Shown here: positions 9,226-17,593 of the stretch, piece by piece
Layout: each line of letters begins with the position of its first letter
Position numbering within the stretch: the first letter of the stretch is position 1
Assembly (NCBI RefSeq): GCF_023824195.1
Contig: NZ_CP085442.1
Location: 2,704,001-2,768,000, forward strand
Reading direction: 5' to 3'
DNA: 64,000 nucleotides
DNA from: Priestia megaterium
Lineage (GTDB): Bacteria; Bacillota; Bacilli; Bacillales; Bacillaceae_H
The notes under the pieces: generated by a model
Told to the model about the DNA's origin: nothing
The model's input: the letters and a program-made list of their open reading frames with translations, nothing else
The model's database searches: none
Program-made: the position numbers and the translations under genes

Positions 9226-9405
9226 GACAGGTCTCCTGACTTGTGTATCATTCTACTTGAGAACCTTCCCGTGATTTTTTCACAGTGGTTATACTCGTTC
9301 GTCCACACTTACAGTTGCGGGGACAGTACTGGCATTTCACCAGTTTCCCTATTAAGCCTTCTTGGCATCTTTACTGTTGCTGTTTGATATATATGAACCT
9401 TTTAA
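9226..9405 (-). ncRNA. Cobalamin riboswitch aptamer 1 (promoter-proximal)
   Basis: The minus strand shows a second full set of cobalamin-riboswitch blocks: AAAAGGTTC, TTAATAGGGAA, CTGGTGAAATGCCAG, TGTCCCCGCAACTGTAAG, CCACTGTGAAAAAATC and ACAAGTCAGGAGACCTG. It lies about 150 nt upstream of the other aptamer and has its own terminator. Its sequence differs from aptamer 2 in the variable arms, so it is not a simple recent duplication. Ends are approximate. Confidence 0.93.
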
Positions 9406-9434
9406 ACTATCAGAATAATAGAAGTAACTACCAT

Positions 9435-9463
9435 ATCATAGCGTACATTTTTTTTTATTTCAA
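9435..9463 (-). promoter_or_regulatory. Sigma-A type promoter of the cobI operon
   Basis: On the minus strand TTGAAA (9463-9458) and TATGAT (9440-9435) are separated by exactly 17 bp, a near-consensus housekeeping promoter. The predicted start, around 9428, lies just before the first cobalamin aptamer and gives an untranslated leader of about 610 nt. Confidence 0.75.
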
Positions 9464-9495
9464 CTCTATTCTTTTCGGAAGATACAAGCATCTAT

Positions 9496-9531
9496 AAAAA
9501 AACAAGAGCATAAAATCAGCTCTTGTTTTTT
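9496..9531 (-). terminator. Bidirectional intrinsic terminator after the 52-aa gene
   Basis: Arms ACAAGAGC and GCTCTTGT enclose an AT-rich loop and are flanked by an A-tract and a T-tract. It immediately follows the stop of the small minus-strand gene at 9534 and insulates it from the cobI promoter. Confidence 0.85.
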
Positions 9532-9533
9532 CA

Positions 9534-9692
9534 TTATATAGCTACTAATGTTAAATGAGGATCATTATAATACACGACTTCTGAAAGAACTTTACAGCCA
9601 TTTGTTTTAGCAAAAGCTTCTCTCGCCTGTTTTTCAGTTTCAAATTCAAACATTTTCATTTCTTTTCCAGCATATACCGTCAGTACCCACAT
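9534..9692 (-). CDS. Small conserved-looking protein, 52 aa, function unknown
   Basis: A 52-codon frame starts at ATG 9692 with SD GGAGG 10-11 nt upstream and ends just before a strong terminator, which supports it as a real single-gene unit. The protein begins MWVLTVYAGKEMKMFEFETE and continues with a helix-like stretch ending in LSEVVYYNDPHLTLVAI. It has no signal peptide or membrane segment. The beta-helix-beta look suggests a compact cytosolic domain, but I do not recognise the family. Its own promoter should lie in 9693-9760. Confidence 0.7.
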   Translation of the reverse strand: MWVLTVYAGKEMKMFEFETEKQAREAFAKTNGCKVLSEVVYYNDPHLTLVAI

Positions 9693-10046
9693 GAAAAGAT
9701 TCGCCTCCGATTATTGTAGTGATCGCTATATCCACATTATGCCGAAACCATTTCCTTTTGAAAACCCATTCTACAAAACTTGTCACAAGAAACTTTTAAA
9801 AATTTAAAAACATTTTAACTTCTGTAAATGAACAAAATGTACAAAAGGTTTAAGCAGTATTATACCTCTTTAAAAAAGGTGCTTTTTTAACCAACTGTTG
9901 CTTCACCATTAAAAAAATATATAGTATTTATTTTAAAAAAAGAAGCTGGACAGCCGGCTTCTTTTTTAGGAAAGGAAAGTACAGACATCACAATCCCGTC
10001 CTGCTCTTTATTTTGCATAAAAATACACTAATTAAATATTCCTTTC
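9693..10046. other. Gene-free stretch with one terminator
   Basis: About 350 bp of AT-rich DNA. It contains the upstream region of the 52-aa gene and, at 9935-9967, the terminator of the M42 peptidase gene. A short repeat of AAAAAAGGTGCTTTTTT near 9871 looks like a weak hairpin. No credible gene or known RNA family was recognised. Confidence 0.6.
9935..9967 (-). terminator. Intrinsic terminator downstream of the M42 peptidase
   Basis: The arms AGAAGC and GCTTCT, with an inner GG/CC pairing, are flanked by A- and T-tracts on both sides. It lies 80 bp past the peptidase stop codon on the minus strand. Confidence 0.75.
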
Positions 10047-11084
10047 TTAAAGCAGAACCATGTTCGACTGCACATAGTGATAAAGAAGCTTATACGTATG
10101 GTTCAATGAATCTTGATGCGTTCTCTCAAACGCATGAGAAGAATCAATTCCTGGACCAATTAAGCCGTGTACGATATCGTGTCCGGCACGAATAGCAGCA
10201 GAAGCATCTGATCCGTAAAACGGATAAATATCTAATTTGTACTGAATATCATGCTGCTTAGCTAGCTCCACCAAATGCTTTCTCAAACCGTAATGATAAG
10301 GGCCACTTGAATCTTTTACACAAATAGACACGGTGTATTCATCGGTAGATTGTCCATCTCCCATAGCACCCATATCAACCGCTAAGTATTCTACTGTTTG
10401 GGGCGTAATGTTAGAATTTCCTCCATACCCTATTTCTTCATTGTTTGAAATAAGAAAGTGCGTGGTGTATGGCAATTCTATTTGTTCTTCTTGAATCGTT
10501 TTCATGAGCTGAAGCAATAAAGCTACGCTTGCTTTATCATCAAGATGCCGAGATTTAATAAAACCGCTTTTTGTTATTTCTACACGAGGATCAAACGAAA
10601 CAAAATCGCCGACTTCAATTCCAAGGGCGCGAACATCTTCTGCACTATGTACTTTTTCATCCATTCGAATTTCTATATTTTCTTGATTTCGCTCAGCTTT
10701 TCCTGCATCTTTATACACATGAACAGATGTTTGATGCATAAGGATGGTTCCTGTAAATACTTCTCCTGATGAAGTTTCAATTTCACAATATTCTCCTTCA
10801 ATAGAATTGTAGCGAAATCCTCCAATCAAGTCGATTTTCAGACGTCCACTCGGTTTGATTTCTTTTATCATAGCACCTAATGTATCGACATGAGCCGTCA
10901 GCATGCGGTGGTGATCTGTATCTTTACCGGGAATAGTAACGACTAAGCCTCCTTTTCGATTGCGATACGTTTGAATATTTAGCTCTTTTACATAGTCTTC
11001 GACAAATGAAATCACCTTTTCTGTATTTCCAGAAGGACTGGGAATCGAAACAAGCTTTTTAATTAACTGAACAGTTTCCGTCAT
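10047..11084 (-). CDS. M42 family metallo-aminopeptidase (FrvX/YsdC-like)
   Basis: M42 enzymes are cytosolic, dinuclear-metal aminopeptidases, often dodecameric. The 345-aa protein shows the metal ligands in family order: His in TAHVDTLGAMIKEI, Asp in SRHLDDKASVALLLQL, the Glu pair in SNNEEIGYGGN, Asp in VDMGAMGDGQ, and a late His in SHAFERTH. I chose ATG 11084 with SD AAGGAAG. The frame extends to 11156, but that stretch has no SD and overlaps the gltT terminator. It forms a single-gene unit between two terminators. The exact peptide substrate cannot be told. Confidence 0.88.
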   Translation of the reverse strand: MTETVQLIKKLVSIPSPSGNTEKVISFVEDYVKELNIQTYRNRKGGLVVTIPGKDTDHHRMLTAHVDTLGAMIKEIKPSGRLKIDLIGGFRYNSIEGEYCEIETSSGEVFTGTILMHQTSVHVYKDAGKAERNQENIEIRMDEKVHSAEDVRALGIEVGDFVSFDPRVEITKSGFIKSRHLDDKASVALLLQLMKTIQEEQIELPYTTHFLISNNEEIGYGGNSNITPQTVEYLAVDMGAMGDGQSTDEYTVSICVKDSSGPYHYGLRKHLVELAKQHDIQYKLDIYPFYGSDASAAIRAGHDIVHGLIGPGIDSSHAFERTHQDSLNHTYKLLYHYVQSNMVLL

Positions 11085-11155
11085 TATGACACTTCCTTTG
11101 TCTCTCATTTCTTTTATTTTACCATATGTTTCAAAAAAGATAACAGGCAGCTCCA

Positions 11156-11190
11156 AACAAAAAAGCCGGGCAGCTGCCCGGCTTTTTTGT
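11156..11190 (-). terminator. Bidirectional intrinsic terminator after gltT
   Basis: A strong perfect hairpin, AAGCCGGGCAG paired with CTGCCCGGCTT, is flanked by A6 and T6 tracts. It lies directly after the symporter stop codon. Confidence 0.92.
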
Positions 11191-11191
11191 T

Positions 11192-12463
11192 TTAAACTAT
11201 GTTTGATTTCTTTAATTCATTTGTATAATTTAATGATTTTTGCTTATCAAACTCGCCTTCAGACTTCGACATTACAATTGCAGCTAAAGCATTTCCTACT
11301 ACGTTAACCGTAGTACGCATCATATCAAGAATGCGGTCAATTCCTGCAATAAATGCCATGCCTTCAAGAGGGAAGCCCATGGATTCAAGTGTAGCAAGTA
11401 CAACTACAAACGATGCCCCCGGCACGCCAGCCATTCCTTTTGACGTTAACATTAGGACAAGAAGGAGCTGAATTTGATCCATAATGGAAAGGTCGATGCC
11501 GTACATTTGAGCAATAAACAGCGATGCCAGCGCCTGATAAATGGTTGAACCATCTAAGTTAAACGTGTAGCCTGTTGGAATGACGAACGATGTAACCGAC
11601 TTAGAACAACCGAAGTCTTCCATCTTTTTGATAAGAGAAGGTAAAACAGCTTCTGAACTTGCCGTTGTAAAAGCAAGAAGCAGCTCGTCTTTTAACACTT
11701 TTATCAGCGTAAACATGCTTGTTCCAGCCATTTTAGCAATAATTCCAAGAACCACAAGCACAAAGAAAATCATGGTGAAGTAAACGGCGAACACTAATTT
11801 TCCTAATGGAATAAGTGATCCGACACCAAACTTTATAATATTAACGCCAATAAGCGCAAATACACCTACTGGAGCAAATTTCATCACCAAATTAGTTACC
11901 CAAAACATTGCATCCAAGACGCCTTCAAAAAAGGCTAAAACAGGTTTTCCTCTCTCTCCAATCGAAGCTACGCCTACACCAAACAGTACGGAAAATAAAA
12001 TGATTGGCAAAAGATCGCCTTCTGCTACCGATTGAAAGACATTTGTCGGAACAATATGAAGAAGCTCCTGAGCAATCCCTGTACTTTCAGACGTTTTTGC
12101 CGTTGCCTCATATTGAGAAATATCGCTTTTTTCAATATGTCCCATATCAACCCCTGCACCAGGGTGAAATAAGTTGGCGGCAATAATTCCCACTACAATA
12201 GCAATCGTTGTAACAATTTCAAAATAAAGAATTGTTTTTCCGCCAAGCTTACCTAATTTTTTGATGTCGCCTACTCCTGCGACCGCTACGATTAATGCTG
12301 AAATCACGATCGGTACGACAATCATCTTAATTAAATGAATAAATATGTCTCCAACTGGCTGTAAAATAGAAATGGCCGTATCGCTTCCGTAAAAGATAGC
12401 ACCTACAGCTACGCCTAAAATCAGTCCAATTAGAATCTGAGTTGCTAGACCTAACCTTTTCAC
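11192..12463 (-). CDS. gltT: Proton/sodium-glutamate symporter (DAACS family)
   Basis: This is a secondary transporter for glutamate/aspartate in the cytoplasmic membrane, 423 aa, the usual length. It shows eight-helix DAACS architecture and the diagnostic motifs TASSEAVLPSL (serine-rich re-entrant loop), PTGYTFNLDGSTIYQ, SKGMAGVPGAS and DRILDMMRTTVNVVGN, which hold the substrate and sodium. The N terminus MKRLGLATQILIGLILG closely resembles GltT of other Bacillaceae. SD AAAGGAG precedes the ATG. It is divergent from brnQ and the two share the 385-bp intergenic region. Confidence 0.92.
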   Translation of the reverse strand: MKRLGLATQILIGLILGVAVGAIFYGSDTAISILQPVGDIFIHLIKMIVVPIVISALIVAVAGVGDIKKLGKLGGKTILYFEIVTTIAIVVGIIAANLFHPGAGVDMGHIEKSDISQYEATAKTSESTGIAQELLHIVPTNVFQSVAEGDLLPIILFSVLFGVGVASIGERGKPVLAFFEGVLDAMFWVTNLVMKFAPVGVFALIGVNIIKFGVGSLIPLGKLVFAVYFTMIFFVLVVLGIIAKMAGTSMFTLIKVLKDELLLAFTTASSEAVLPSLIKKMEDFGCSKSVTSFVIPTGYTFNLDGSTIYQALASLFIAQMYGIDLSIMDQIQLLLVLMLTSKGMAGVPGASFVVVLATLESMGFPLEGMAFIAGIDRILDMMRTTVNVVGNALAAIVMSKSEGEFDKQKSLNYTNELKKSNIV

Positions 12464-12848
12464 TTTCTTGCTCCTTTCGCACAGTTAACTTCATCCATCG
12501 AGCATATGCGGTTCCACGAACCGTGTATAAATATACACCCTTACAGCATCTTATGTAAACAGCTCTTTACTAAAAGAATGTAAGACCGCACATACGAATT
12601 TTTAAAAGTCACGGTTCTGTTTTATCATATCAAATAATTGTTGTATACTGAGATTTTTTCGCTAAGTATTTTTCTATTTTTGCTATTTCAGCGAATAAAT
12701 TAAAAAAATAAAATTTTATATTGAAATATGCATTTTAGGTTAGTATAATACGATACATGTTTATTTTTATTATTCGAATATAAAATTCTGAAAATTTTAA
12801 TTATTCATCACAATAATAAAAAGCATTTATAATTTTGGAGGTTTTAAC
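12464..12848. other. Divergent regulatory region between gltT and brnQ
   Basis: A gene-free, very AT-rich stretch of 385 bp carrying promoters for two amino acid transporters. A CodY-like motif lies at 12782-12796 near brnQ. A short dyad GGTTCCACGAACC lies near 12510 on the gltT side. No T-box or other riboswitch signature was seen. Confidence 0.6.
12782..12796 (+). promoter_or_regulatory. CodY-box-like operator upstream of brnQ
   Basis: AAAATTCTGAAAATT matches the 15-nt CodY consensus AATTTTCWGAAAATT at 13 of 15 positions. It lies about 52 bp upstream of the brnQ start. CodY senses branched-chain amino acids and represses their uptake genes in Bacillus, so the site fits its neighbour. Confidence 0.65.
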
Positions 12849-14204
12849 GTGTCAAACAAAGTTCCTTTTTCATTTATAGTGGTTATTGGCTTTATGCTTT
12901 TTGCCCTATTCTTCGGTGCAGGTAATTTAATTTTCCCTGCAATGTTAGGTCAGTCTGCCGGAAGTAATATTTGGTCAGCAAATGCTGGATTTTTAGTAAC
13001 GGGTGTAGGTCTGCCTCTTCTAGGCGTTCTCGCATTTGGTTTTTCCGGAAAAGAAGATCTGCAGTCTTTAGCTAGTCGCGTACACCCAGCTTTCGGTATT
13101 ATCTTTACTACGATTTTATACTTGGCGATCGGACCGCTTTTTGCAATGCCAAGAACGGGAAGTGTTTCGTTTGAAATTGGCGTTAAGCCTTTTTTATCAG
13201 AAAATTCAGGTCACCTTCCCCTTATCATTTTCACGGTAATTTTCTTTACTATTACGTGCTTTTTTTCGCTAAATCCTGCGAAAATTGTCGATTTAGTAGG
13301 AAAAGTTTTAACACCTATTAAATTAACGTTTATTGGAATATTGGTAGTTGTAGCCGTTGTGAACCCAATTGGAAAATTTGAAGCACCAAGTGAAGCTTAT
13401 ACAACACACGCATTTTTTAAAGGCTTCCAAGAAGGCTACTTAACGATGGATACACTAGCATCATTTGTTTTTGGAATTATTATTATTAATGCAATTAAAG
13501 AAAAAGGAGCAAAAACTAACCGACAAATTATCACAATTTGTGCAAAAGCTACGGCTATCGCTGCCATTATTTTAGCTCTTATTTATAGTGCATTGTCCTA
13601 TATGGGTGCTTCAAGCGTATCAGAGCTTGGACGTCTTGATAACGGAGGTACGGTTTTGGCTGAAGTATCAAATTACTACTTTGGCTCTTACGGAGGAATT
13701 CTTTTAGGTCTGATGATTACCGTTGCTTGTTTAACAACAAGTGTAGGCCTTGTAACATCTTGTTCTTCCTTTTTCCATAAGCTGTTTCCAAATGTTTCTT
13801 ATAAGTTGATTGCTGTCATTTTATCAGCATTCAGCGCCGTTGTAGCAAACTTTGGTTTAACGGAATTAATCGCTATTTCGGTTCCGGTCTTAACAGCTAT
13901 TTATCCGTTAGCTATTGTATTAATTGCTTTAACATTCTTACATCCTTTATTTAAAGGACGTTCCGAAGTCTACCAAGTAAGCCTTCTGTTCACGTTTATC
14001 GTTAGTTTATTTGACGGCTTAAATGCTGCTGGATTCAAAATTGCGGCAGTAAACGATCTGTTTACATCAATTTTACCTATGTATGGAGTGGGTCTCGGCT
14101 GGGTAGTTCCTGCTATTGTAGGAGGATTAATCGGTCTTGGTATTACCTTCTTTCGTACAAATGATAATACGAACAGAAACGCTTCAAGAAAATTGATTAA
14201 ATAA
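12849..14204 (+). CDS. brnQ: Branched-chain amino acid carrier BrnQ
   Basis: This is a sodium- or proton-coupled symporter for Leu/Ile/Val, 451 aa with about 12 membrane segments. It has the family start FMLFALFFGAGNLIFPAMLGQSAG, and ITCFFSLNPAKIVDLVGK and FGIIIINAIKEKG further on. The start is a GTG at 12849 with SD TGGAGG 8 nt upstream; no ATG fits better. It forms a single-gene unit ending in a strong terminator, with a CodY-like box in front, so repression when branched-chain amino acids are abundant is likely (inference). Confidence 0.94.
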   Translation: MSNKVPFSFIVVIGFMLFALFFGAGNLIFPAMLGQSAGSNIWSANAGFLVTGVGLPLLGVLAFGFSGKEDLQSLASRVHPAFGIIFTTILYLAIGPLFAMPRTGSVSFEIGVKPFLSENSGHLPLIIFTVIFFTITCFFSLNPAKIVDLVGKVLTPIKLTFIGILVVVAVVNPIGKFEAPSEAYTTHAFFKGFQEGYLTMDTLASFVFGIIIINAIKEKGAKTNRQIITICAKATAIAAIILALIYSALSYMGASSVSELGRLDNGGTVLAEVSNYYFGSYGGILLGLMITVACLTTSVGLVTSCSSFFHKLFPNVSYKLIAVILSAFSAVVANFGLTELIAISVPVLTAIYPLAIVLIALTFLHPLFKGRSEVYQVSLLFTFIVSLFDGLNAAGFKIAAVNDLFTSILPMYGVGLGWVVPAIVGGLIGLGITFFRTNDNTNRNASRKLIK

Positions 14205-14235
14205 AAAGAGGGTGCACTCGCATCCTCTTTTTTTT
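14203..14235 (+). terminator. Intrinsic terminator after brnQ
   Basis: The hairpin AAAGAGGGTGC with GCATCCTCTTT is followed by a run of T. The A-tract on the left also lets it act for the convergent small gene that ends at 14244. Confidence 0.88.
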
Positions 14236-14243
14236 ATGGCGTT

Positions 14244-14621
14244 TTATGAATAAGGAGTTTTTTTCTCCATTAACTTCACTTCTTCTCTTAACACATGTTT
14301 TTCATATAGATATTTATCCGTTCGTTGAAAATTATGTTTATCAGCTTTTTCTTTTTCAGATGTGGTCAGAAGCACTCGACTATCAGAAGCATCTGATACT
14401 CCAAACGTTGCATTTTGATAAGTAGCATACGGAGCTACAAAGAACACTTCTTCAACAGATTCTCTAGGAACTTCTTTTGTGAAAGTCGTGTCATTGTATG
14501 GAATGAATCCATTTGCTACGTCGCCTTTATCATAACTAATCAGCTTTACACAGCCGTTTTCCGTTTCATAACATTCGTAGTCTCGTTCATTATATGCTGC
14601 AAACAAACCCTTTCGAATCAT
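14244..14621 (-). CDS. Uncharacterised 125-aa protein downstream of a membrane-anchored protein
   Basis: I do not recognise this family. The soluble 125-aa protein is rich in acidic and aromatic residues and begins MIRKGLFAAYNERDYECYET, with no signal peptide or membrane segment. I chose ATG 14621 (SD AAAGGAC 8-9 nt upstream); the longer frame to 14684 overlaps the preceding gene and lacks an SD. It starts 13 bp after the stop of the 385-aa membrane-anchored protein on the same strand, so the two are probably co-transcribed. A small soluble partner behind a large anchored protein could be an immunity protein, but nothing in the sequence proves this. Confidence 0.65.
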   Translation of the reverse strand: MIRKGLFAAYNERDYECYETENGCVKLISYDKGDVANGFIPYNDTTFTKEVPRESVEEVFFVAPYATYQNATFGVSDASDSRVLLTTSEKEKADKHNFQRTDKYLYEKHVLREEVKLMEKKTPYS

Positions 14622-14634
14622 AAAAAACAGTCCT

Positions 14635-15792
14635 TTACATTGGTTTAGCAACGACTGGTACAAATTGTTTTTCTTCCGCCACATAGGTAGCTAAAAGTAC
14701 TTCTTCCCCATTTACCACTTGGTATAGTTCCGCTCCGTTTGCTGGTGGATAATAGTTATCAAATTTGAACTCTGGAACGGTTTCCCCGTTTCGAGATCCT
14801 GTAAACCCATTAAGCGTACATGGAGGTCCATCTGTTGTTTTCCCTCCGAACACAGTTCCGTAGGGAATATCAACGTGGCTTACCGCTTGCGATTTAAATT
14901 TGATTACACCGTACGTCGATCCTTCTTCAGGAAACGGCCTTTTGCCTGAACCATCGGTATAATCTAAACGTAAGCTTTCAACAAAATCTTTGTACGAAGT
15001 AATATCATGAACATCTTCAGCTTTAGCTACGTACCCTCCCACTGCTGTATAAGATCCATCTACATACTTTTCAATATCTTTAGCAGGGATCGTTTTTTGC
15101 AGCAGCGTATCTTTTGTAATGGGAGAAACAGAGTCACGAATAGCCTTCATTACTTCTATTTCATGAGAAGTTAATGTTTTAACATCCTTTAATTTTAGTT
15201 CATTAAACTCTTTTTTTGTAAGATTAACGCGCTTCAGCACTTCATTAATTTTTTGATCAAAATCTTCTAAGCTTTCTAAATCTGAAGCCGTATAATGAGC
15301 ATCAACTATTCTTACATCTTTATGTACTTTTTTAACTTCATTTAATTCATACTGTTCTACTTCATCAGCCGTTTTAAACGTTTCAACGCTTGAAATGGTT
15401 GCGCCATTCGTATCAGCTACAACGTAACCGTCTTCAGCTTTGATCACGTATCCGACTTCTCCGTTACCTAACGTAATTAAGTCTGACTGTTGAAGAGCGG
15501 CTTTCTCTTTTTCTTTTTGAAATTCCTTATCTGTCATTCCCTTAGTAACGAGAGCTTTAAGTTCTGACGTGTCTTTACTGTCTTTTTGATTTGCTTCTAC
15601 TTTCTCAGCTGTAACTGATGAAGTTTCTGTATTAGATGAAGAATGACTAACCGTTCCAACTACAAAAATAAGACCAAACACAATCCCTATGCCATACAAA
15701 AATTTACTTGTTTTATGAGCTCTAAATAAAATCCCTAACACAATACAAACAATACCTGCAATCAAGCTATCTACTAATAATAGATGTCCCAA
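14635..15792 (-). CDS. Membrane-anchored protein of unknown function, 385 aa
   Basis: Residues 5-53 form two hydrophobic segments (SLIAGIVCIVLGILF and GIGIVFGLIFVVGTV). A Ser/Thr/Lys/Glu-rich coiled-coil-like linker follows to about 210, then a globular C-terminal domain. That domain includes EEGSTYGVIKFKSQAV, DIPYGTVFGGKTTDGP and PPANGAELYQVVNGEE, a beta-rich pattern. I cannot name the C-terminal domain. The anchor-linker-domain layout recalls export-associated effectors or envelope enzymes. The next gene is a small soluble protein 13 bp away. Confidence 0.65.
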   Translation of the reverse strand: MGHLLLVDSLIAGIVCIVLGILFRAHKTSKFLYGIGIVFGLIFVVGTVSHSSSNTETSSVTAEKVEANQKDSKDTSELKALVTKGMTDKEFQKEKEKAALQQSDLITLGNGEVGYVIKAEDGYVVADTNGATISSVETFKTADEVEQYELNEVKKVHKDVRIVDAHYTASDLESLEDFDQKINEVLKRVNLTKKEFNELKLKDVKTLTSHEIEVMKAIRDSVSPITKDTLLQKTIPAKDIEKYVDGSYTAVGGYVAKAEDVHDITSYKDFVESLRLDYTDGSGKRPFPEEGSTYGVIKFKSQAVSHVDIPYGTVFGGKTTDGPPCTLNGFTGSRNGETVPEFKFDNYYPPANGAELYQVVNGEEVLLATYVAEEKQFVPVVAKPM

Positions 15793-15924
15793 CCAAACCC
15801 CTCCTCTTTAATTCTTGTTTATGTTAAAAAAATCCATAAAAGAAGTCAATACAATTAATGTAAATAAAGTTTTAAATAGGAATATATTCATAATTATTAC
15901 TAATTAATCCCTTTTAGTAGGTCT

Positions 15925-15962
15925 CAAAAATAAAACACACCATCTAAAATAGATGGTGTGTG
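15925..15962 (-). terminator. Intrinsic terminator of the IDEAL-domain gene
   Basis: A perfect hairpin CACACCATCT / AGATGGTGTG with a 5-nt loop is followed on the minus strand by TTTTATTTTT. It is 16 bp past the stop codon at 15978. Confidence 0.85.
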
Positions 15963-15977
15963 AAGTATAGTAAGTAA

Positions 15978-16175
15978 TTAAGAAATTTGTTTAAGTTCTG
16001 ATGAGAGTTTTAAAAACTCTTCTTTATTTTTCATCAATAGCGTGCGGTCGATTTCTTCTTTTAGCTGTGCTTTACGAAATTCTGCAATCGCCTTGTCTAA
16101 AATCATCTCAGCGAATAATGCATCAAGCACCTTTCCGTTGGATTTTTGCGGTGAATTAAGTAAATTCTTTTTCAT
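15978..16175 (-). CDS. Small IDEAL-domain protein
   Basis: A 65-aa cytosolic protein whose C-terminal part, LKEEIDRTLLMKNKEEFLKL followed by SSELKQI, matches the IDEAL domain, a helical motif named after a conserved I-D-x-A-L segment (here IDRTL). The domain occurs alone or at the C terminus of many small Bacillus proteins of mostly unknown role. The start is strongly supported by SD AAGGAG 9 nt upstream and a terminator follows directly, so it is a monocistronic gene. Confidence 0.75.
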   Translation of the reverse strand: MKKNLLNSPQKSNGKVLDALFAEMILDKAIAEFRKAQLKEEIDRTLLMKNKEEFLKLSSELKQIS

Positions 16176-16271
16176 AAGAAATCAACTCCTTGGCTTTTTT
16201 ATAATATAACACAAATATTCTGACTTTTCAATCATTTAAACCAAGTATTTTAAATCTATTTTTTTCCACAT

Positions 16272-16309
16272 AAAAAGGCCGCCCTTTTGTTATAAAGCGC
16301 GGCCTTTTA
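16272..16309 (-). terminator. Intrinsic terminator after the ammonium transporter
   Basis: The hairpin AAAGGCCGCGC / GGGCGGCCTTT is followed on the minus strand by T-rich sequence. It abuts the amtB stop codon. Confidence 0.88.
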
Positions 16310-17593
16310 TTACGAATCTGCGGCTTCTTCTTTTACTTCCGCATAGTAGTTTTCATATTCAATAAATTCAGGAGCTTGATGAGCTGCCATGATACCGTGG
16401 TAGCTGATATCTAAGCCTACTTCTTCTTCTTCTTCCGTAGATCGAAGCGGAACCACCAAGGAAATAACCTTTAACCCTATCCACGTCGTAACAAATCCCC
16501 AAGCGCATAGAGCGATTAACCCAAGAAGTTGAACACCAAGTAACGTCCAGCCTCCTCCTGTAAACACACCGCCGTCTGTAGAAAACAAACCCACAGCCAA
16601 CGTGCCCCATATTCCCGAAGCAGCGTGTACAGGAAAAGCTCCTACAGGATCGTCAATTTGACGTGCTTCGAGCCAATTTGTAGCTGCCATCATTAATAAG
16701 CCAGATACAGCTCCAATAAAAATAGCAGATGGTGTGTTAACAAAAGCGCACCCGGCCGTAATGCCAACCAGTCCGGCAAGCGATCCATTTATCACAGAAG
16801 GTGCATCTGAACGGTTGTAGCGAAATAAAGTATAAAATAAAGTAGCTGCTCCGCCTGCTGCTGCTGATAACATTGTGACAATAGCAATGTGACCAATTCT
16901 AACGTCAGTGGCACTTAGCGTACTTCCTGCATTAAACCCGAACCATCCAAACCATAATAAAAAAGCACCCACTGATGCAAGCGGCAGATTGCTGGGAAGA
17001 GAAACAGAACTAATTCCATTTTTCGTGAACTTCCCTTTTCTCGGTCCAATCATTATTGCAGCTGCTAACGCTGAAAAACCGCCTAGAGCATGGATAACTG
17101 CCGAACCGGCAAAATCAAGCATCCCTAACTTACTAATCCATCCGCCTCCCCAAATCCAGTGGCCGGCTATAGGATAAATAAATGTAGTCATCAAAATCGC
17201 ATATAAAAGGTATGCACGGAAATTAATTCGTTCTGCTACCGCTCCAGAAACGATAGAAATGACCGCAATAACAAACGCACATTGAAACAACCAAAATGTT
17301 TCAAGCCCAATTGGAATGTCAAGGTGCGATAAATCACCTGATAGCGCAAAACCGCTTTTACCGACAACTCCACCTAAATCATCTCCGTACATTAATCCAA
17401 AACCAATTAAATAGAAACAAAGCGTTCCTATTGTAATATCAGCGAATACTTTCATAATAATATTCACGCTATTTTTATAGCGGACAAAACCTGCCTCTAG
17501 CAAGGCAAAGCCGCCTTCCATTAACAAAATCATCGCGGCTGTTAACACAACCCACGTCGTATTTATACCTAAACTTAGTTCATTAACACTCAT
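16310..17593 (-). CDS. amtB: Ammonium transporter (Amt/NrgA family)
   Basis: This is an 11-helix ammonium channel, 427 aa. Characteristic blocks are EGGFALLEAGFVRYKNSVNI, LDFAGSAVIHALGGFSALAA with the first pore His, WFGWFGFNAGSTLSA, and AVSGLLMMAATNWLE then PVHAASGIWGTLAVGLF with the second His. The cytosolic tail is GLDISYHGIMAAHQ, where related channels usually have GLD..EHGE.AY, the region that contacts the PII protein GlnK. No glnK lies beside it; a coiled-coil gene upstream overlaps its start as ATGA. An SD GGAGG lies inside that upstream gene. Confidence 0.92.
   Translation of the reverse strand: MSVNELSLGINTTWVVLTAAMILLMEGGFALLEAGFVRYKNSVNIIMKVFADITIGTLCFYLIGFGLMYGDDLGGVVGKSGFALSGDLSHLDIPIGLETFWLFQCAFVIAVISIVSGAVAERINFRAYLLYAILMTTFIYPIAGHWIWGGGWISKLGMLDFAGSAVIHALGGFSALAAAIMIGPRKGKFTKNGISSVSLPSNLPLASVGAFLLWFGWFGFNAGSTLSATDVRIGHIAIVTMLSAAAGGAATLFYTLFRYNRSDAPSVINGSLAGLVGITAGCAFVNTPSAIFIGAVSGLLMMAATNWLEARQIDDPVGAFPVHAASGIWGTLAVGLFSTDGGVFTGGGWTLLGVQLLGLIALCAWGFVTTWIGLKVISLVVPLRSTEEEEEVGLDISYHGIMAAHQAPEFIEYENYYAEVKEEAADS

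Noticed and set aside
14635..15792. Assignment of the C-terminal domain to the TNT (tuberculosis necrotizing toxin) family
   Set aside because: The expected TNT motifs around the glutamine and terminal GQPGGG block are missing.
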